From assembly GCA_010279815.1 (NCBI GenBank), contig QEOQ01000180.1:171770-235769 (forward strand): a stretch of DNA of 64,000 nt, in the 5' to 3' direction. The notes under the pieces are model-generated. The model ran no database searches, had not been told where the DNA came from, and worked only from the letters and a program-made list of their open reading frames with translations. A program made the translations under genes and the position numbers. Source of the DNA: Brachionus plicatilis. Lineage: Eukaryota > Rotifera > Eurotatoria > Ploima > Brachionidae. Positions 13,501 through 23,118 of the stretch are shown here, one piece after another. Numbering within the stretch: the stretch's first letter is position 1; the number at the start of each line of letters is the position of its first letter.

Positions 13501-14067
13501 GCTCGAGACATGGGCATTACAGTATTGTTGACCACTCATAGTATGGAAGAATGTGAGGCCTTGTGTACAAAACTTGGCATCATGGTAGCTGGTCAGTTCC
13601 AGTGCTTCGGGAATGTTCAACAATTAAAGAGCAAATTCGGCAAGGGGTACTCTCTAATTCTTAAGTGTAAAACATTACCCTCAATGAACGATTCAAGTGT
13701 GGATTTATTGGTGAAAAAAGTTGAAAATTTTGTTCAAGAAAATATACCGAATGCAGCTCTTAAGGACAGACAGCAGCAAACTTTGTTCTATCAAATTTTG
13801 ATTGATAGTGATAGCAATTATAGTATTGCCAAGATTTTCGAATTAATCGAAACAAATAAGCAGGCACTAAGTCTCGAGACCTACTCTTTGTCACAGACTA
13901 CTTTGGAGCAAGTGTTTCTAACATTTGCAAAAAATCAATCTGAAATGGTTGAAGCCAAAAATTCGGTAGTAAATACAAATAATAGAATAAAAAATGAGGT
14001 GGTTTATAATAATTCAGCATACAACAGTGAACAGAATGAAGTTCACATCAATCTTAAAGATTTATGA
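1546..14067 (+). CDS. ABCA-family full ABC transporter, about 20 exons
   Basis: Full-size lipid-type ABC exporter with two membrane domains and two ATPase domains, expected in a cellular membrane. Exons read by frame and GT/AG phase: 1546-2021, 2074-2165, 2235-2344, 2395-2550, 2602-2860, 2908-3063, 4340-4518, 4584-4724, 4780-4864, 4918-5065, 5124-5175, 5229-5412, 5462-5552, 5604-5948, 6007-6098, 8916-10217, about 11713-11982 (5' end lost in an N run), 12031-12360, 12418-12572, 13371-14067. NBD1 shows Walker [11 protein letters not shown]-loop CPQNN, signature LSGGM and Walker [14 protein letters not shown]2 shows [18 protein letters not shown] and [19 protein letters not shown]-like [13 protein letters not shown] precedes NBD1, as in ABCA proteins. 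Total is about 1,800 residues, normal for the family. ATG 1546 is the first Met before the N-terminal helix. Exon 16 (phase 1) does not join the sequence left of the N run in frame, so that junction is unresolved. Confidence 0.93.
3125..3375. mobile_element. Foldback/MITE-like element in ABCA intron 6
   Basis: Inverted terminal blocks rich in AGTCCAAGTCCGGACT flank about 120 bp of unrelated sequence. The left block reads AAATCCGGACTAG then TCAAAGTCCAAGTCAGGACT; the right block carries the complement (CGGACTTGGACTTTTGAAA, then CCGGACTTGGACTTGACTTG). No transposase is encoded and target duplications were not clear. Confidence 0.55.
6552..7376 (-). pseudogene. Two-domain small heat-shock protein, copy 1, split by a stop
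   Basis: Copy of the tandem alpha-crystallin-domain (ACD) chaperone gene, lying antisense inside ABCA intron 15. Residues 1-176 (7376-6846) hold the N-terminal region and ACD1; the codon for Glu177 of the intact copies is TAA here. The stop is followed directly by ATG (Met178 in intact copies), opening a second frame of 97 codons (6845-6552) with ACD2 and the C-terminal IPI motif. Both halves are otherwise undamaged and nearly identical to the intact copies. The first half alone could still make a single-ACD chaperone, so this is either a very young pseudogene or a gene cut down to one domain. It keeps the TATA box and heat-shock element. Confidence 0.85.
7453..7493 (-). promoter_or_regulatory. 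Heat-shock promoter of copy 1 (TATA + HSE)
   Basis: On the minus strand a TATA motif (ATATAAAAAA, about 7453-7462) lies about 80 bp before the ATG at 7376. Just upstream, 7476-7493 reads TTCTAGAATTAACTAGAA: GAA/TTC blocks in 5-bp register, as in heat-shock factor sites. A second cluster with TTC spaced 10 bp lies at about 7566-7592. The same arrangement is kept at copies 3 and 4. Confidence 0.7.
8070..8551. mobile_element. MITE-like palindromic element in ABCA intron 15
   Basis: The left end GGCATTGTGAATTTTGGTAC matches in inverse the right end, which closes with TTCACAATGCT at 8551. Flanks GAGAAAGAT (8061-8069) and GAGAAAGAA (8552-8560) look like an 8-9 bp target duplication. Inside, a block of about 115 bp (8075-8200) is repeated directly (8224-8340) and inverted (8425-8545). 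Further pieces occur at 10650-10744 and 22174-22222. Non-autonomous, no transposase. Confidence 0.75.
10218..11686 (+). other. ABCA intron 16 with repeat fragment
   Basis: No coding sequence is supported. 10650-10744 is one arm of the GGCATTGTG element in inverse orientation, ending TTTCACAATGCC. The rest is AT-rich filler. A frame at 11617-11686 (starting CTGTCATATAATC) is open in the phase of the following exon but does not fit the phase of exon 16. Confidence 0.5.
11687..11712. other. Assembly gap (26 N)
   Basis: A run of 26 undetermined bases, preceded by a long T-rich tract that resembles the pyrimidine tract of an intron. The acceptor of the ABCA exon ending at 11982 is probably inside or beside it. 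The true gap length is unknown. Confidence 0.95.
12595..13225. mobile_element. Foldback element in ABCA intron 19
   Basis: Intron 19 (12573-13370) is long because of an inverted-repeat structure. The left half repeats TCATAGAA-type motifs (ATAGAAAAAAAAATCATAG) and the right half (13070-13215) holds the complements (TTCTATGAATTTTTTTTCTA). The outer ends, GGCGTTATATTAAAATATAG and the complement of ATTTTGAACGTCC, also pair. Nothing is encoded. Confidence 0.5.
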
Positions 14068-14979
14068 AATCATACTTTATTTTCGTGTTTTTGTTAATTA
14101 GCTTGTTTTTTTTTTGGTTTTAGACATTTTAAAAACCGTTGAATTTTAACCATTCATTTTTGACTTTATTGTATAATTTTAAATATTTATTTGAGTATTT
14201 TATAAATCAAAAGTCAAAAATGGTAAACTAATAATTGAAATAATTAAAAATTGAAAATTTTTTTAATATAATAAAAAATGATCAAAACGTATTAGTCATT
14301 TATTTTTCATGTTGAGGCCTTTTAATTAAAAAATTAAATATTGTCCGGATGATAAAAAATAATATTTTAATGTGTTTTAGGGTGAGATTTAAAGATTTTT
14401 TTTGCTTAAATAATTTACATATTTTTATTCAAATCTAAAAAATAAAAAAGGGCCACTTCTCTGAGGCAAAATAGGAAAACAAATAAAAATTCTCATATTG
14501 AAATAATAAGAAAATAATGCGAAAACTGGAATTTTTGATAGATTGATCCAAATAAAACTTTTCAAAGATTTTGGAATAAATTTGATTTAAATATATGAAA
14601 AGAATACCAAATTAATTTTATTCGAAACATAAAACTTTTTCAAGTCAAAAAAATCGAAATATTTTATTTTAAAAAATTTTTGTCTGCATGAGAGAAATTT
14701 TATATTTGAGCATTAATTTTATATTTTATAAATAATAAAAAATTTTTGATGATTTTCAATTTTAATTCCAAGGATAAAATGTTTATTATCATTATTTTTT
14801 TAATTTTAAAACACAGGATAATATTTTATTTATTATAAAAAGATTACAAAGTAAGAAGACAATTTTCTAAGTATTCCAGTAAATAAGACATTTCGGATTG
14901 ATTTAAAACTAATTTTTGATTTTTTACTTTGTTAAAATAAATAAAAATTTTCATTAAAAAATTTTAATATAACTTGATA
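14068..14979. other. Intergenic between ABCA 3' end and HSP copy 2
   Basis: Convergent 3' ends: ABCA stops at 14067 and heat-shock copy 2 ends at 14980. Sequence from about 14860 onward matches the 3' flank of copy 3, so it belongs to the duplicated unit. The rest is AT-rich with several candidate AATAAA signals. Nothing else seen. Confidence 0.5.
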
Positions 14980-15540
14980 TTATTTATTTTCTACTGATTT
15001 TTGACCATTGTTTATCTCAATTGGTATTTGACGATGTGAGCTCTTAAAGTCACTATTCAAATCAGCTTTCAATGAAAGCATATTCTTATCTAAGTGACAT
15101 TTTAATGAATTGAAATCAGTATTCTCAGGTAGAGTTGTACGTCGATAAAAGCTCATTTGGGAAATGCCGTCTGGTCTTTCTTGTTTGTCTTCAGCTTGAA
15201 TAATCACATCACGGTCTTTGCATGTTACTTTGACTTTTGATGGATCTATGTTATTTGGTACAGAAAAATTCATTTCTACTTGCTTTCCACCATTTTGATT
15301 ATCAACTACCCGAGGAAAATAGTCTTCTTTATTTAGAATAGCCTGTTCCTTGTCTATTTTCAATGGTAGTTCTATGACCAGTTGACCATTTGAAGCCAAG
15401 AAGCTCACCATTTTATCCACTTCAGCATTTGGTGGTAATTTATAACTCTTTTTGAATTCTCTTATGTGATAATCATCATCGTCTGATTTATTCTCACCTT
15501 CTTTTCCACTCACAATCAACTTTTGTTTGTCATCAGACAC
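14980..15540 (-). pseudogene. Two-domain small heat-shock protein, copy 2, 5'-truncated
   Basis: Corresponds to residues 89-274 of the intact 274-aa protein: most of alpha-crystallin domain 1, the linker, domain 2 and the C-terminal IPI motif. Homology stops abruptly at codon 89 (GTG TCT GAT GAC); the preceding in-frame codon is TAA and no promoter or N-terminal region follows. The breakpoint coincides with the edge of an unrelated repeat starting at 15541. The remaining frame is uninterrupted and close to copies 3 and 4, so truncation is recent. No Met lies near the new end, so expression is unlikely. Confidence 0.88.
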
Positions 15541-15760
15541 TTAGACACCTAACCCGAATATTAGTTTTTAAACCATGCGCCGACTACCATCTAACCCATG
15601 TTATAATGATATTAATAAGTAGACCATGTCTTTAAACCTGGTATTCGGGTTTAAGTGCATCGTTTATAACCAAAAATCAAAAATAGACCCAGGGTTTATA
15701 CCTTAAAATCAGATTCAAAAGCAGCGTTAAGAAATAAAATCTACGAGAGCGCTAAATTTA
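15541..15760. repeat. Small inverted repeat abutting the truncated HSP copy
   Basis: Begins at the homology break of copy 2. It contains the complementary pair TAACCCGAATA (about 15550) and TATTCGGGTTTAAG (about 15640), giving a foldback of about 100 bp. It may be the element whose arrival, or whose use as a recombination site, removed the 5' half of the heat-shock copy. Confidence 0.4.
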
Positions 15761-15960
15761 GGTTTTGGTTTTAAGAGATGGGGTAAAAATTAAAACAATT
15801 TTAAAATAAATAAATATAATTAATTTTTTTTTAATTACAAAGTTATTAAAAAAGAGTTTCGTTTTGAGTTTCGTATTTAGGTGTGGGTACAAAAATTAAG
15901 AAATATTATAAAAAATCAAAATTCAAAGGTTAAAATGATGAAAAATTTTAAAAAATAAGA

Positions 15961-16300
15961 TTAGTGTAGTAAATTTTGGATAATGTTCAGAATTTTTTGT
16001 CAAAATTTTTTCTTTACCAAATTTACTTAATCAAAATAATGGTGTTTTTTCATTTCAAAAATTTCTTGGGATAAATAATCATTTTTTGTTGCCTATAAAA
16101 CTGAAAACAACGAAATTAATAAAAAAATTCCAAAATTAAATATTCAAAAGCCCTAATGCAGTTGGCAACATTAAGGACTTTATGTCTCTTGCAAATTTTT
16201 AAAAGTATTTTCTTACTCGTTTTATATTTTAATTAAAATTTTAATCAAAGTCAATTGTGGAAATATATTTGAAAACAAGTTTTCTAGGGCCAGGAATTAG
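15961..16300 (+). pseudogene. Broken paralogue of the PAN-LamG gene (promoter + first exons)
   Basis: 16156-16204 encodes MQLATLRTLCLLQIFK and ends in a phase-1 GT donor, matching the 49-nt signal-peptide exon of the intact gene at 36832-36784 in length, phase and sequence. The upstream region is also related, with CCTATAAAAC 55 bp before the ATG as in the intact gene. An exon-2-like piece starts at 16251 after an AAG acceptor, gives INCGNIFENKFSRARN and meets TAG at 16298-16300. No PAN cysteines or LamG region were found downstream. The remnant is on the opposite strand to its paralogue. Confidence 0.65.
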
Positions 16301-18534
16301 TCACTACTTTTAAGCATTTTAATGAATAAACTTAGTACCAAAAAGAGCTAACAACCTATACTCCCGTCTTCATTAAGACTTTTTGGGTACCGTTTTTCCT
16401 CGAGTGATATCCATTGGGTATTAGGGAGGTTATGTCTTTATAGCCCATGATTAATTATATGAAATTATTGCTTTTTTATAACTTAATTAGAAGGAAATTT
16501 AAAAAGAAAATAAAACGTTAATTTCTTTTTTTATTTTTAAAAGTCAAAGTCGGCAATTTCAAGTTGATGATCAATTTTTGATGCTCAAAATGATCAAATC
16601 AAACTAAAACCATTAAAACATGGTTTGAATTGTTTGCTTATTGTTCTCCTAGTTCGATTTGATCGTGATTTGAGTCCTTGAGTGGTGAGGTCAAAAAAAA
16701 ATAGAAAATAGAAAAAAAAAAGAAAACAGAAACTAGAAAATAGAAAATAGAAACTTTACAAACTAAAAACTTGAATAATAATTTAGAAAATTAAAGAAAA
16801 AAAAAATTATGTATTTATGAACATTTAAAATTCGCTATGGAAAAGTACTCTTCATTTGTCTTACAATTATTTTTGTCCTAATTATTTAATTACTTTATTA
16901 TATTATTTTTTTTTATTTTTACATAACCTACAAGGCGTTCATTGAATAAATATTATTTTTATTATTATTAAAACATTTTAGTAAAATGTTATTTCTTAAA
17001 AGAAATAATGCAGAAATACATTTTTGGATTTAGCATTCTATGTTAAATAAATAAAAAACTCTGCATTATCAAAATTCATAACGCAGAGTGCACACCATCG
17101 AAACAATGCTAATTTAATTGGATAATTTTTTGCAGACTTTCGCAGATTTTACCTTTAAATTTAATAAAGTATATTAAAACCAAAAGCTTACCTCTACACT
17201 AATTCAATTAAAATTTAGAATTTATTTAGTTTTAGTTTGATTTGATCATTTGGAGCATGAAAAATTGATCATAAACTTCAACATGCCGTCAAAGTCCGGG
17301 CTTTAAAATTTTTTATTTCTAATTTAAAGTCGAAAAATTTAAATTAGAAAAATTCAAATTTTCATATGTTTAATACACTTGAGAAAACTTTTTTTATTGA
17401 GCTTGAAGTATTAAAATTAAGTAAAGCAATTTGAATTTAAAAATCATATTTTTTTGCGTATCAATTTTGAATTAAAAAAAAAATTAAAAAAATGAAGAAA
17501 AAAATAAAATCTATTATTTGCTTGCCAGCATTATTATTATTAGATGTAAGATACGGAAAAATTATTTAAATTGTGTTTATAGAATATCACTTAAATTCTT
17601 TAACAAAATTCTTCCCTTGACGGCAATATTTTTCCTAATGATTTTTGACTTTTTTATTTTTATATCCAAAATTTTTTACAATCAAAAAGAGAAATTTTTA
17701 TATAAATTAAAAAAGAATTCTAATTTATGTCAGCAGTGGTTGAGTATTCAATATGATAGATGGCTGCTGATTTTTGTTTTTATATCCTATTATTTTACTA
17801 GACAATGGCGTCATAGTCCAAGATATCCATGAAATTTCATTTTTCAAGTCCAAATTGCATAATTGTAGATATTTTTCCATCTCAAGAGCAATCCCGGGTT
17901 GTTTAGAAGCTTTTTCTAATTTTTGCGTGAATTCTCATGGTTTTGAAAGCCCTGAATCTTTAATTAATCGTTATTTTTTTTAAACAATTATTTTAACTCG
18001 AAAAATTATTAATTTTTTTTTTAATTAAATTAGAAAAATAAATGAAATTTTAATTTAATAAAAATTGACGCATAAAACATAAAAAATTCAAATTTTTTTA
18101 TTCACATCTTTAATTTAAAATCGAAACTTAATTTGAAGATTTCCTTAAAAAAACTTGCTTAAAGAAATTAAGAAAATAACTGAACCTTCGAAATGTTTAG
18201 ATAAAGTAAAAATCGAAAATTTTTTATCAAACAATTATTAGAATTAAAAAAAATTATCAAGTATTGAATTTTTGATTTAAAGATTTTAATTGAATATCAA
18301 AAAAAAGATATCAAAATTAGATAGCATGAAAAATAGTTGCATATTAGTTGTACTTGTAAATTCTGGCTAAAAAACTTCTTCTGTAATCATATCATAGCGG
18401 TGTCTATTAGGCTAAATGTCTGCCTCCATTGAATACTATTCAAAAGTCAAAAAAATTCACGAGACAAAAATATTCCAAAGATTAAGATTTTAAATGACTT
18501 AAATTGAGTTAATAAAAGATTTGCTTATGCATTT
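16301..18534. other. Long intergenic stretch, no gene supported
   Basis: Purine-rich tract with repeated GAAAATAGAAA near 16700-16750. A frame ending in stop at about 17983 (translating from DNGVIVQDIHEISFFKSK) has near-coding composition and a few cysteines, but no start, no splice partners and no family I know. The rest is A/T-rich with stops in all frames. Confidence 0.4.
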
Positions 18535-18630
18535 TTCATTAATTTACCACAATCGGTGCAAGTCACAGGGTTCTCGGGTTTGCTCAAAGCCTTCTCGACC
18601 AAAAACTGGGTCTCTTCAGTTGCCACTGGT
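18535..18630 (-). pseudogene. Orphan C-terminal exon-like fragment
   Basis: On the minus strand, after a plausible acceptor ATATTACCAG, a short frame reads VATEETQFLVEKALSKPENP, then VTCTDCGKLMKNA and a TAA at 18537-18535. Codon use and the CxxC motif look protein-like, but I find no upstream exons. It could be the last exon of a decayed gene or transposon. Not identified. Confidence 0.3.
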
Positions 18631-18639
18631 AATATTAAT

Positions 18640-20344
18640 GCTAGCTGAGTGTACTTTGAATTTTTGGAGGCATGCGAAATAAAGGAAAAAATGACTCATG
18701 ATAAATAGTTTTATAGTTAATACAGGCCAAGCATCGCCAAGACATTAAATAATTTTTAGTATCTTTATTTCTTTTTCTATTTCTTAATTCTATCAGCTCA
18801 CCTCTTTTTGAACACTGTTCATTTGAATATTTATGTTATTCAAATATTAAGCCAAGCGAAACAAGTTTTGTAAAAGTTTTTTTTTCATTAGCTTCAAAAT
18901 CCATTTTTCATAATTTAATAAAGTTTAAGCTTTAAATTTCAACTTAATATGTCAAAAGTGCTTCATTTTACTTATTTACAAAATTAATTCAAATTTTATG
19001 ATCTGATTTAAAATTAAAAATTTATTGCAAATTTTTTTTGGATTTTTTTTTCAAATTTTATTTCAAATATATGTGACCTAAATTGTATTTTTATGACCTA
19101 ATTGATACCAATATTTTTAAAATTTGTATCAATAATTTGACTAACTTGACCTGTCAATATGTGACCCGGAAAAAAAATTTCTGGTAACTTATTGGACATA
19201 AGTCACTTGGCGATATTATGTGACTCCCCTGGTCACAAAAGAGGTACTTTTTAGTTCTTAAATTGTATTATATATTCTGTGTTTTTTCTATTTTAAATTT
19301 GCTAATTTGACGTGACGTGTTTTAATTTGATAATAGATAAATTAAAATTTAATTTTTTTTAAATAAATTTAGAATCACAGTTAGAATTGACAGATGGCAC
19401 GATTTAATATTTTTCAATAAAACTTCAAGTAAAAAAAGCCCAAAAAAGAAATGGCCAGACAATTTCACGCATTTTTTTTGAGTATGAGTGTGAGTTTGAG
19501 TGATAAGAACTCAACTCTCACTCACACTTGATCACGCATAATTTTTGCGTGATACACTCACACTCACACTCAAAACGCTAATTTTGCGTGACACAATTTA
19601 AAAAAATTTTAAAATTTTTCTTTTTTTTTAATGTCAAAATAAATAAAATTAAATTTTAAACATTTTGAAATATTTTTTAAGTTCGAATTTTTATTTAAAT
19701 AGGCAAAAGCTAGCACAAACAGTTGATTGAGAACTTGATTTATTTTTAGTTTTAAACTTTTTAAAAAAATTTTTTGTGTTAGAACAATATCTTTGTTAAT
19801 CTTTAAATTAAAAATAAAATATATTATTTTTTTAATAAGATTAAGAAATTAGGGGGCCTTAAGTTGGTTTCAATTTGTTCGCTTCAACTCGCTTACATTT
19901 CGTTGATATTTGAAAAAATACTTTCAAAATTTAATTTTAAAAAATTTTTTAGGAAAAAACTGGATTGAAATAAACCTAATTAAATAAAGAAAATAGAGTT
20001 ATGTGAAGTTAAAAAAAATTTTAAACTTGAAAAATCTTCTTGGTTTGTTTCTTGAAGTAAAAACTTGTAATTTAAATTCAATATTATGCTACATGCATAA
20101 TTGAATCATTATTAGCATTAAACTCTGCGAATTTGGCAGAAATTAAATTTCAATATGTCCAAGACAACTGCATTTTGCAGAGATTTTGCACATCAGTAAC
20201 AGATTTTAAAAGTTGAAGTATTTTTGTATGTTATACTATGTTGAATTTGAAAAGCAAGCCTTCAACCTCTAAAAAAGATTTCTTGCACGTTTATTTTCAA
20301 AATTTTGGGAACAAATTTAAAGAGAATTATCGAAAAGATAGTAT
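18640..20344. other. Intergenic with a foldback repeat
   Basis: Around 19070-19230 there are scattered TGTGACC/ATGACCTAA motifs. A foldback sits at 19460-19605. The remainder is AT-rich and stop-filled. No gene is supported. Confidence 0.45.
19460..19605. repeat. GAGTGTGAGT foldback with TCACGC/GCGTGA ends
   Basis: TGAGTATGAGTGTGAGTTTG on the left pairs with CACTCACACTCACACTCA on the right. Both sides carry TCACGC or GCGTGA motifs, and a short GATCACGCAT..GCGTGAT stem lies inside. It looks like a small foldback transposon or a snap-back microsatellite. Confidence 0.5.
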
Positions 20345-20406
20345 TGGACGATGTGAGCTCTTAAATGTGAGCTCTCTATTTAAATCAGCTTTCAATGAAA
20401 GCATAT
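20345..20406 (-). pseudogene. 62-bp fragment of the HSP gene 3' coding end
   Basis: GACGATGTGAGCTCTTAAA and ATCAGCTTTCAATGAAAGCA are exact pieces of the coding strand complement near the 3' end of the heat-shock gene. Here they lie about 110 bp beyond the 3' end of intact copy 3, with a small internal change. The piece joins the copy's 3' flank (CAGTAAATAAGACATTTC) at a shared TATTC. Confidence 0.8.
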
Positions 20407-20511
20407 TCCAGTAAATAAGACATTTCAGATTGATTTTAAATTAATTTTTGATTTTTTATTTTATTAAAATAAATAAAAATTTTCATTAAAAAATATAACT
20501 TTAAGTTGATA

Positions 20512-21336
20512 TTATTTATTTTCTACTGATTTTTGATCATTGTTTATTTCAATTGGTATTTGACGATGTGAGCTCTTAAAGTCACTATTCAAATCAGCTT
20601 TCAATGAAAGCATATTCTTTTCAAATTGACATTTTAATGAATTAAAATCGGTATTCTCAGGCAGTGTTGTGCGTCGATAATAGCTCATTTGGGAAATGCC
20701 GTCTGGTCTTTCTTGTTTGTCTTCAGCTTGAATAATCACATCACGGTCTTTGCATGTTACTTTGACTTTTGATGGATCTATGTTATTTGGTACAGAAAAA
20801 TTCATTTCTACTTGCTTTCCACCATTTTGATTATCAACTACCCGAGGAAAATAGTCTTCTTTATTTAGAATAGCCTGTTCCTTGTCTATTTTCAATGGTA
20901 GTTCTATGACCAGTTGACCATTTGAAGCCAAGAAGCTCACCATTTTATCCACTTCAGCATTTGGTGGTAATTTATAACTCTTTTTGAATTCTCTTATGTG
21001 ATAATCATCATCGTCTGATTTATTCTCACCTTCTTTTCCACTCACAATCAACTTTTGTTTGTCATCAGACACTTTGACTTTCAGAGAGTCGGCCGAGTAG
21101 CCTCTGCAATCAACTTTGATTCGATATTTTTGTGGAACTTTTGGCTCAGATGGCAAAAAGTCATTAAAAAAATCTGGTCTATTTAACCACCTAAGATTTC
21201 GGCTCATCATGTGGTCCAATTCATCGAATGGATCGAACAAATCCAGTGTCGATGGACCAAAACCAAGACTATGGGGTCGAGACCAAAGATCCATGTCAAA
21301 CATTGATCTCGGAAACACATTTGGAATCAATGACAT
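20512..21336 (-). CDS. Two-domain small heat-shock protein (HSP20 family), copy 3
   Basis: Intact 274-aa ATP-independent chaperone expected to hold unfolded clients in the cytosol. Residues 1-65 form the N-terminal region with MFDMDLWSR and [14 protein letters not shown]1 spans about 68-150 ([11 protein letters not shown] to [10 protein letters not shown]); a linker of about 25 residues follows; ACD2 spans about 177-262 ([17 protein letters not shown] onward) and ends in the IPI (I-X-I) motif that docks neighbouring subunits. Most animal sHSPs have one ACD; paired ACDs are known in flatworm proteins. Intronless. ATG 21336 sits about 80 bp from the TATA box. It differs from copy 4 at only a few residues (for example N6 for H, QFEK for HLDK), pointing to recent duplication or conversion. 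Confidence 0.95.
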   Translation of the reverse strand: MSLIPNVFPRSMFDMDLWSRPHSLGFGPSTLDLFDPFDELDHMMSRNLRWLNRPDFFNDFLPSEPKVPQKYRIKVDCRGYSADSLKVKVSDDKQKLIVSGKEGENKSDDDDYHIREFKKSYKLPPNAEVDKMVSFLASNGQLVIELPLKIDKEQAILNKEDYFPRVVDNQNGGKQVEMNFSVPNNIDPSKVKVTCKDRDVIIQAEDKQERPDGISQMSYYRRTTLPENTDFNSLKCQFEKNMLSLKADLNSDFKSSHRQIPIEINNDQKSVENK

Positions 21337-21412
21337 TTTGAAAAGTTTTTATTAGTTGATTTTTAAATGTCTTTAGTAAAATGTTAGTTGAAAAAAATAA
21401 AATTTTCAAGAG

Positions 21413-21453
21413 TTTTTTATATGAAAGTTGTGCCATTCTAGTTAATTCTAGAA
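21413..21453 (-). promoter_or_regulatory. Heat-shock promoter of copy 3 (TATA + HSE)
   Basis: Minus-strand TATA motif at about 21413-21422 with an HSE at 21436-21453, same sequence and spacing as at copy 1 (TTCTAGAATTAACTAGAA). Because it is duplicated with the coding region, this copy should be stress-inducible. Confidence 0.7.
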
Positions 21454-21499
21454 GAAAAAGGGCGCAAATTGAATTTTCTAAGTAAGGCAAAATAAGTTT

Positions 21500-22689
21500 T
21501 TTCTCGAAATAAAAAAGAAGTATCTGACATGTTCGCGTATATTCGCAAAAACAATTCTAGTAACTTTAGATGATAATAATAATAATTTAGAATAATATTC
21601 AAAATTTTTTAAATTTGTTCACAGTTAATTATAAATTTTAATTCTCTTAAATATTAAGCTAAAATTTTTTCTCAAAATTTTTGCGTACCAATACTGAACT
21701 GAATTATTTTTTATCAAAATTAATTAAAACAATAAAAATGGACATTGATTTGGTACAAGAGTAAGGTTTACACACAGAAGTGGAGAAGAAAATCCCACAA
21801 ATTCGGTATTTTCGGTTTAAACTGTACTTGAAAACCTATTAATGCTAATAAACTAACAAAGTTGTGACAAAAAAATTTCACCTTAAAACTATTTTTTTAG
21901 GGGAAAAATTGGTTGGTCTTTGATAGCCGATGAAAAGATGCCTTTTTTCATAACATGTTTTTGAAAAGGGTAGATAAATTGATTTTATCGAAAATATTTT
22001 ACTAGCTTTTTCCAACATCTTTTAGTAGTGATGGTTGTTTACCCCTTTCAAAAATTTATAAGCAATAACAGATGCAAATCACCATTCTATTTCGATAATT
22101 TTTCATGGATTCTCCAAATTGAATAGGCCAAAAGAATGGTCAAATTTTAATGAATTTAAATAAAGAATAGTTCGGCATTGTGAATTTTGGTACAAAAAAC
22201 AAAAAAAAAATATAAAAAAATAAAGTCAAACAATTATATATTAGCATATATTCCTTGAGATGCTCTTATTTTTAGCTTTTAAATTCATAATATGAAAACA
22301 ATAAAATAAACAATAAATTTAATTGTCAAAATTAACAAAGTTTATCAAAAATGTATTTAAAGAATCATCGTTCTTCATAAATTCGATTAATCAATAATTT
22401 AATTGTAATTAAATTATTTAATAATATTTATTACTACTTCAATCAAGTGAAAAATTATTCTAGTTGAAAACTTAAAAAAACAACCCTAAATGTGGCAATT
22501 TAATTTTTCTACTTAATTTTGATTAAACCTATTCGGTAAGAGTTTTACTTAAACAATCAGTGAGTACAATTTTAAATTAAAATTTTATTTAAATTTAAGG
22601 AAATTAAAAAGTTTTAAATTCACTCTAATAATTACAAATTTTCTTGATATCACCGTAAATTCAACGACATAATTTTAATCAACTTCTTT
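21500..22689. other. 5' flank of HSP copy 3, then non-coding
   Basis: Homology with the 5' flank of copy 4 continues to about 21800 (GTACCAATACTGAACTG, CAAGAGTAAGGTTTACACAC). At 22174-22222 a truncated end of the GGCATTGTG element is present. The rest is AT-rich without a supported gene. Confidence 0.5.
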
Positions 22690-23118
22690 TTAAAACACTT
22701 CCGGTATATCTCTATCGTGAAGAAGAACGAGAATGCGCTGAAATGTCAAGTTTCGGTTTCTCCTCTCGTCTTCACTGATCGCAAAAGTCTGAACTGCTGG
22801 CTGATTTGCTTCATGATTGCACTTATCTTCTTTAATTTTAAGAATTTTCTCATCTACTTTGATGAGATAGTCGTCACAGTCTTCGGCTTCATCATAAATT
22901 AAGCATTCGATTCGTATGCCTTTATTGACAATATTTTTGAAGCGACGATCATTGAAAATTTTCGCATCCTGAATGGGCGATATGGCATAGATAATTTTTT
23001 GTATCGAATACCTTCTCATATCTGTAGTCAAAATGTCAAATTCATGCCATGGTTTAGGATTTTCTGGCTGATGAGGCAAAATTCTGCGCGGAAGTATTAG
23101 CTGAATTAGTCCTGGCAT
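22690..23118 (-). CDS. Hypothetical 142-aa protein
   Basis: Single uninterrupted frame from ATG 23118 to TAA, with base composition clearly less AT-biased than its surroundings, which argues for selection. The protein starts MPGLIQLILPRRILPHQ and is otherwise hydrophilic and mixed-charge, with a lysine/acidic stretch in the middle (KVDEKILKIKEDK) and three cysteines. No signal peptide, membrane segment or motif I can name. No neighbour within 2 kb suggests a role. It may be a complete small gene or the only recognisable exon of a longer one. Confidence 0.6.
   Translation of the reverse strand: MPGLIQLILPRRILPHQPENPKPWHEFDILTTDMRRYSIQKIIYAISPIQDAKIFNDRRFKNIVNKGIRIECLIYDEAEDCDDYLIKVDEKILKIKEDKCNHEANQPAVQTFAISEDERRNRNLTFQRILVLLHDRDIPEVF

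Noticed and set aside
17518..17983. Two overlapping plus-strand frames, possible small proteins
   Set aside because: A/T-driven composition in the first, no ATG or exon partners for the second.
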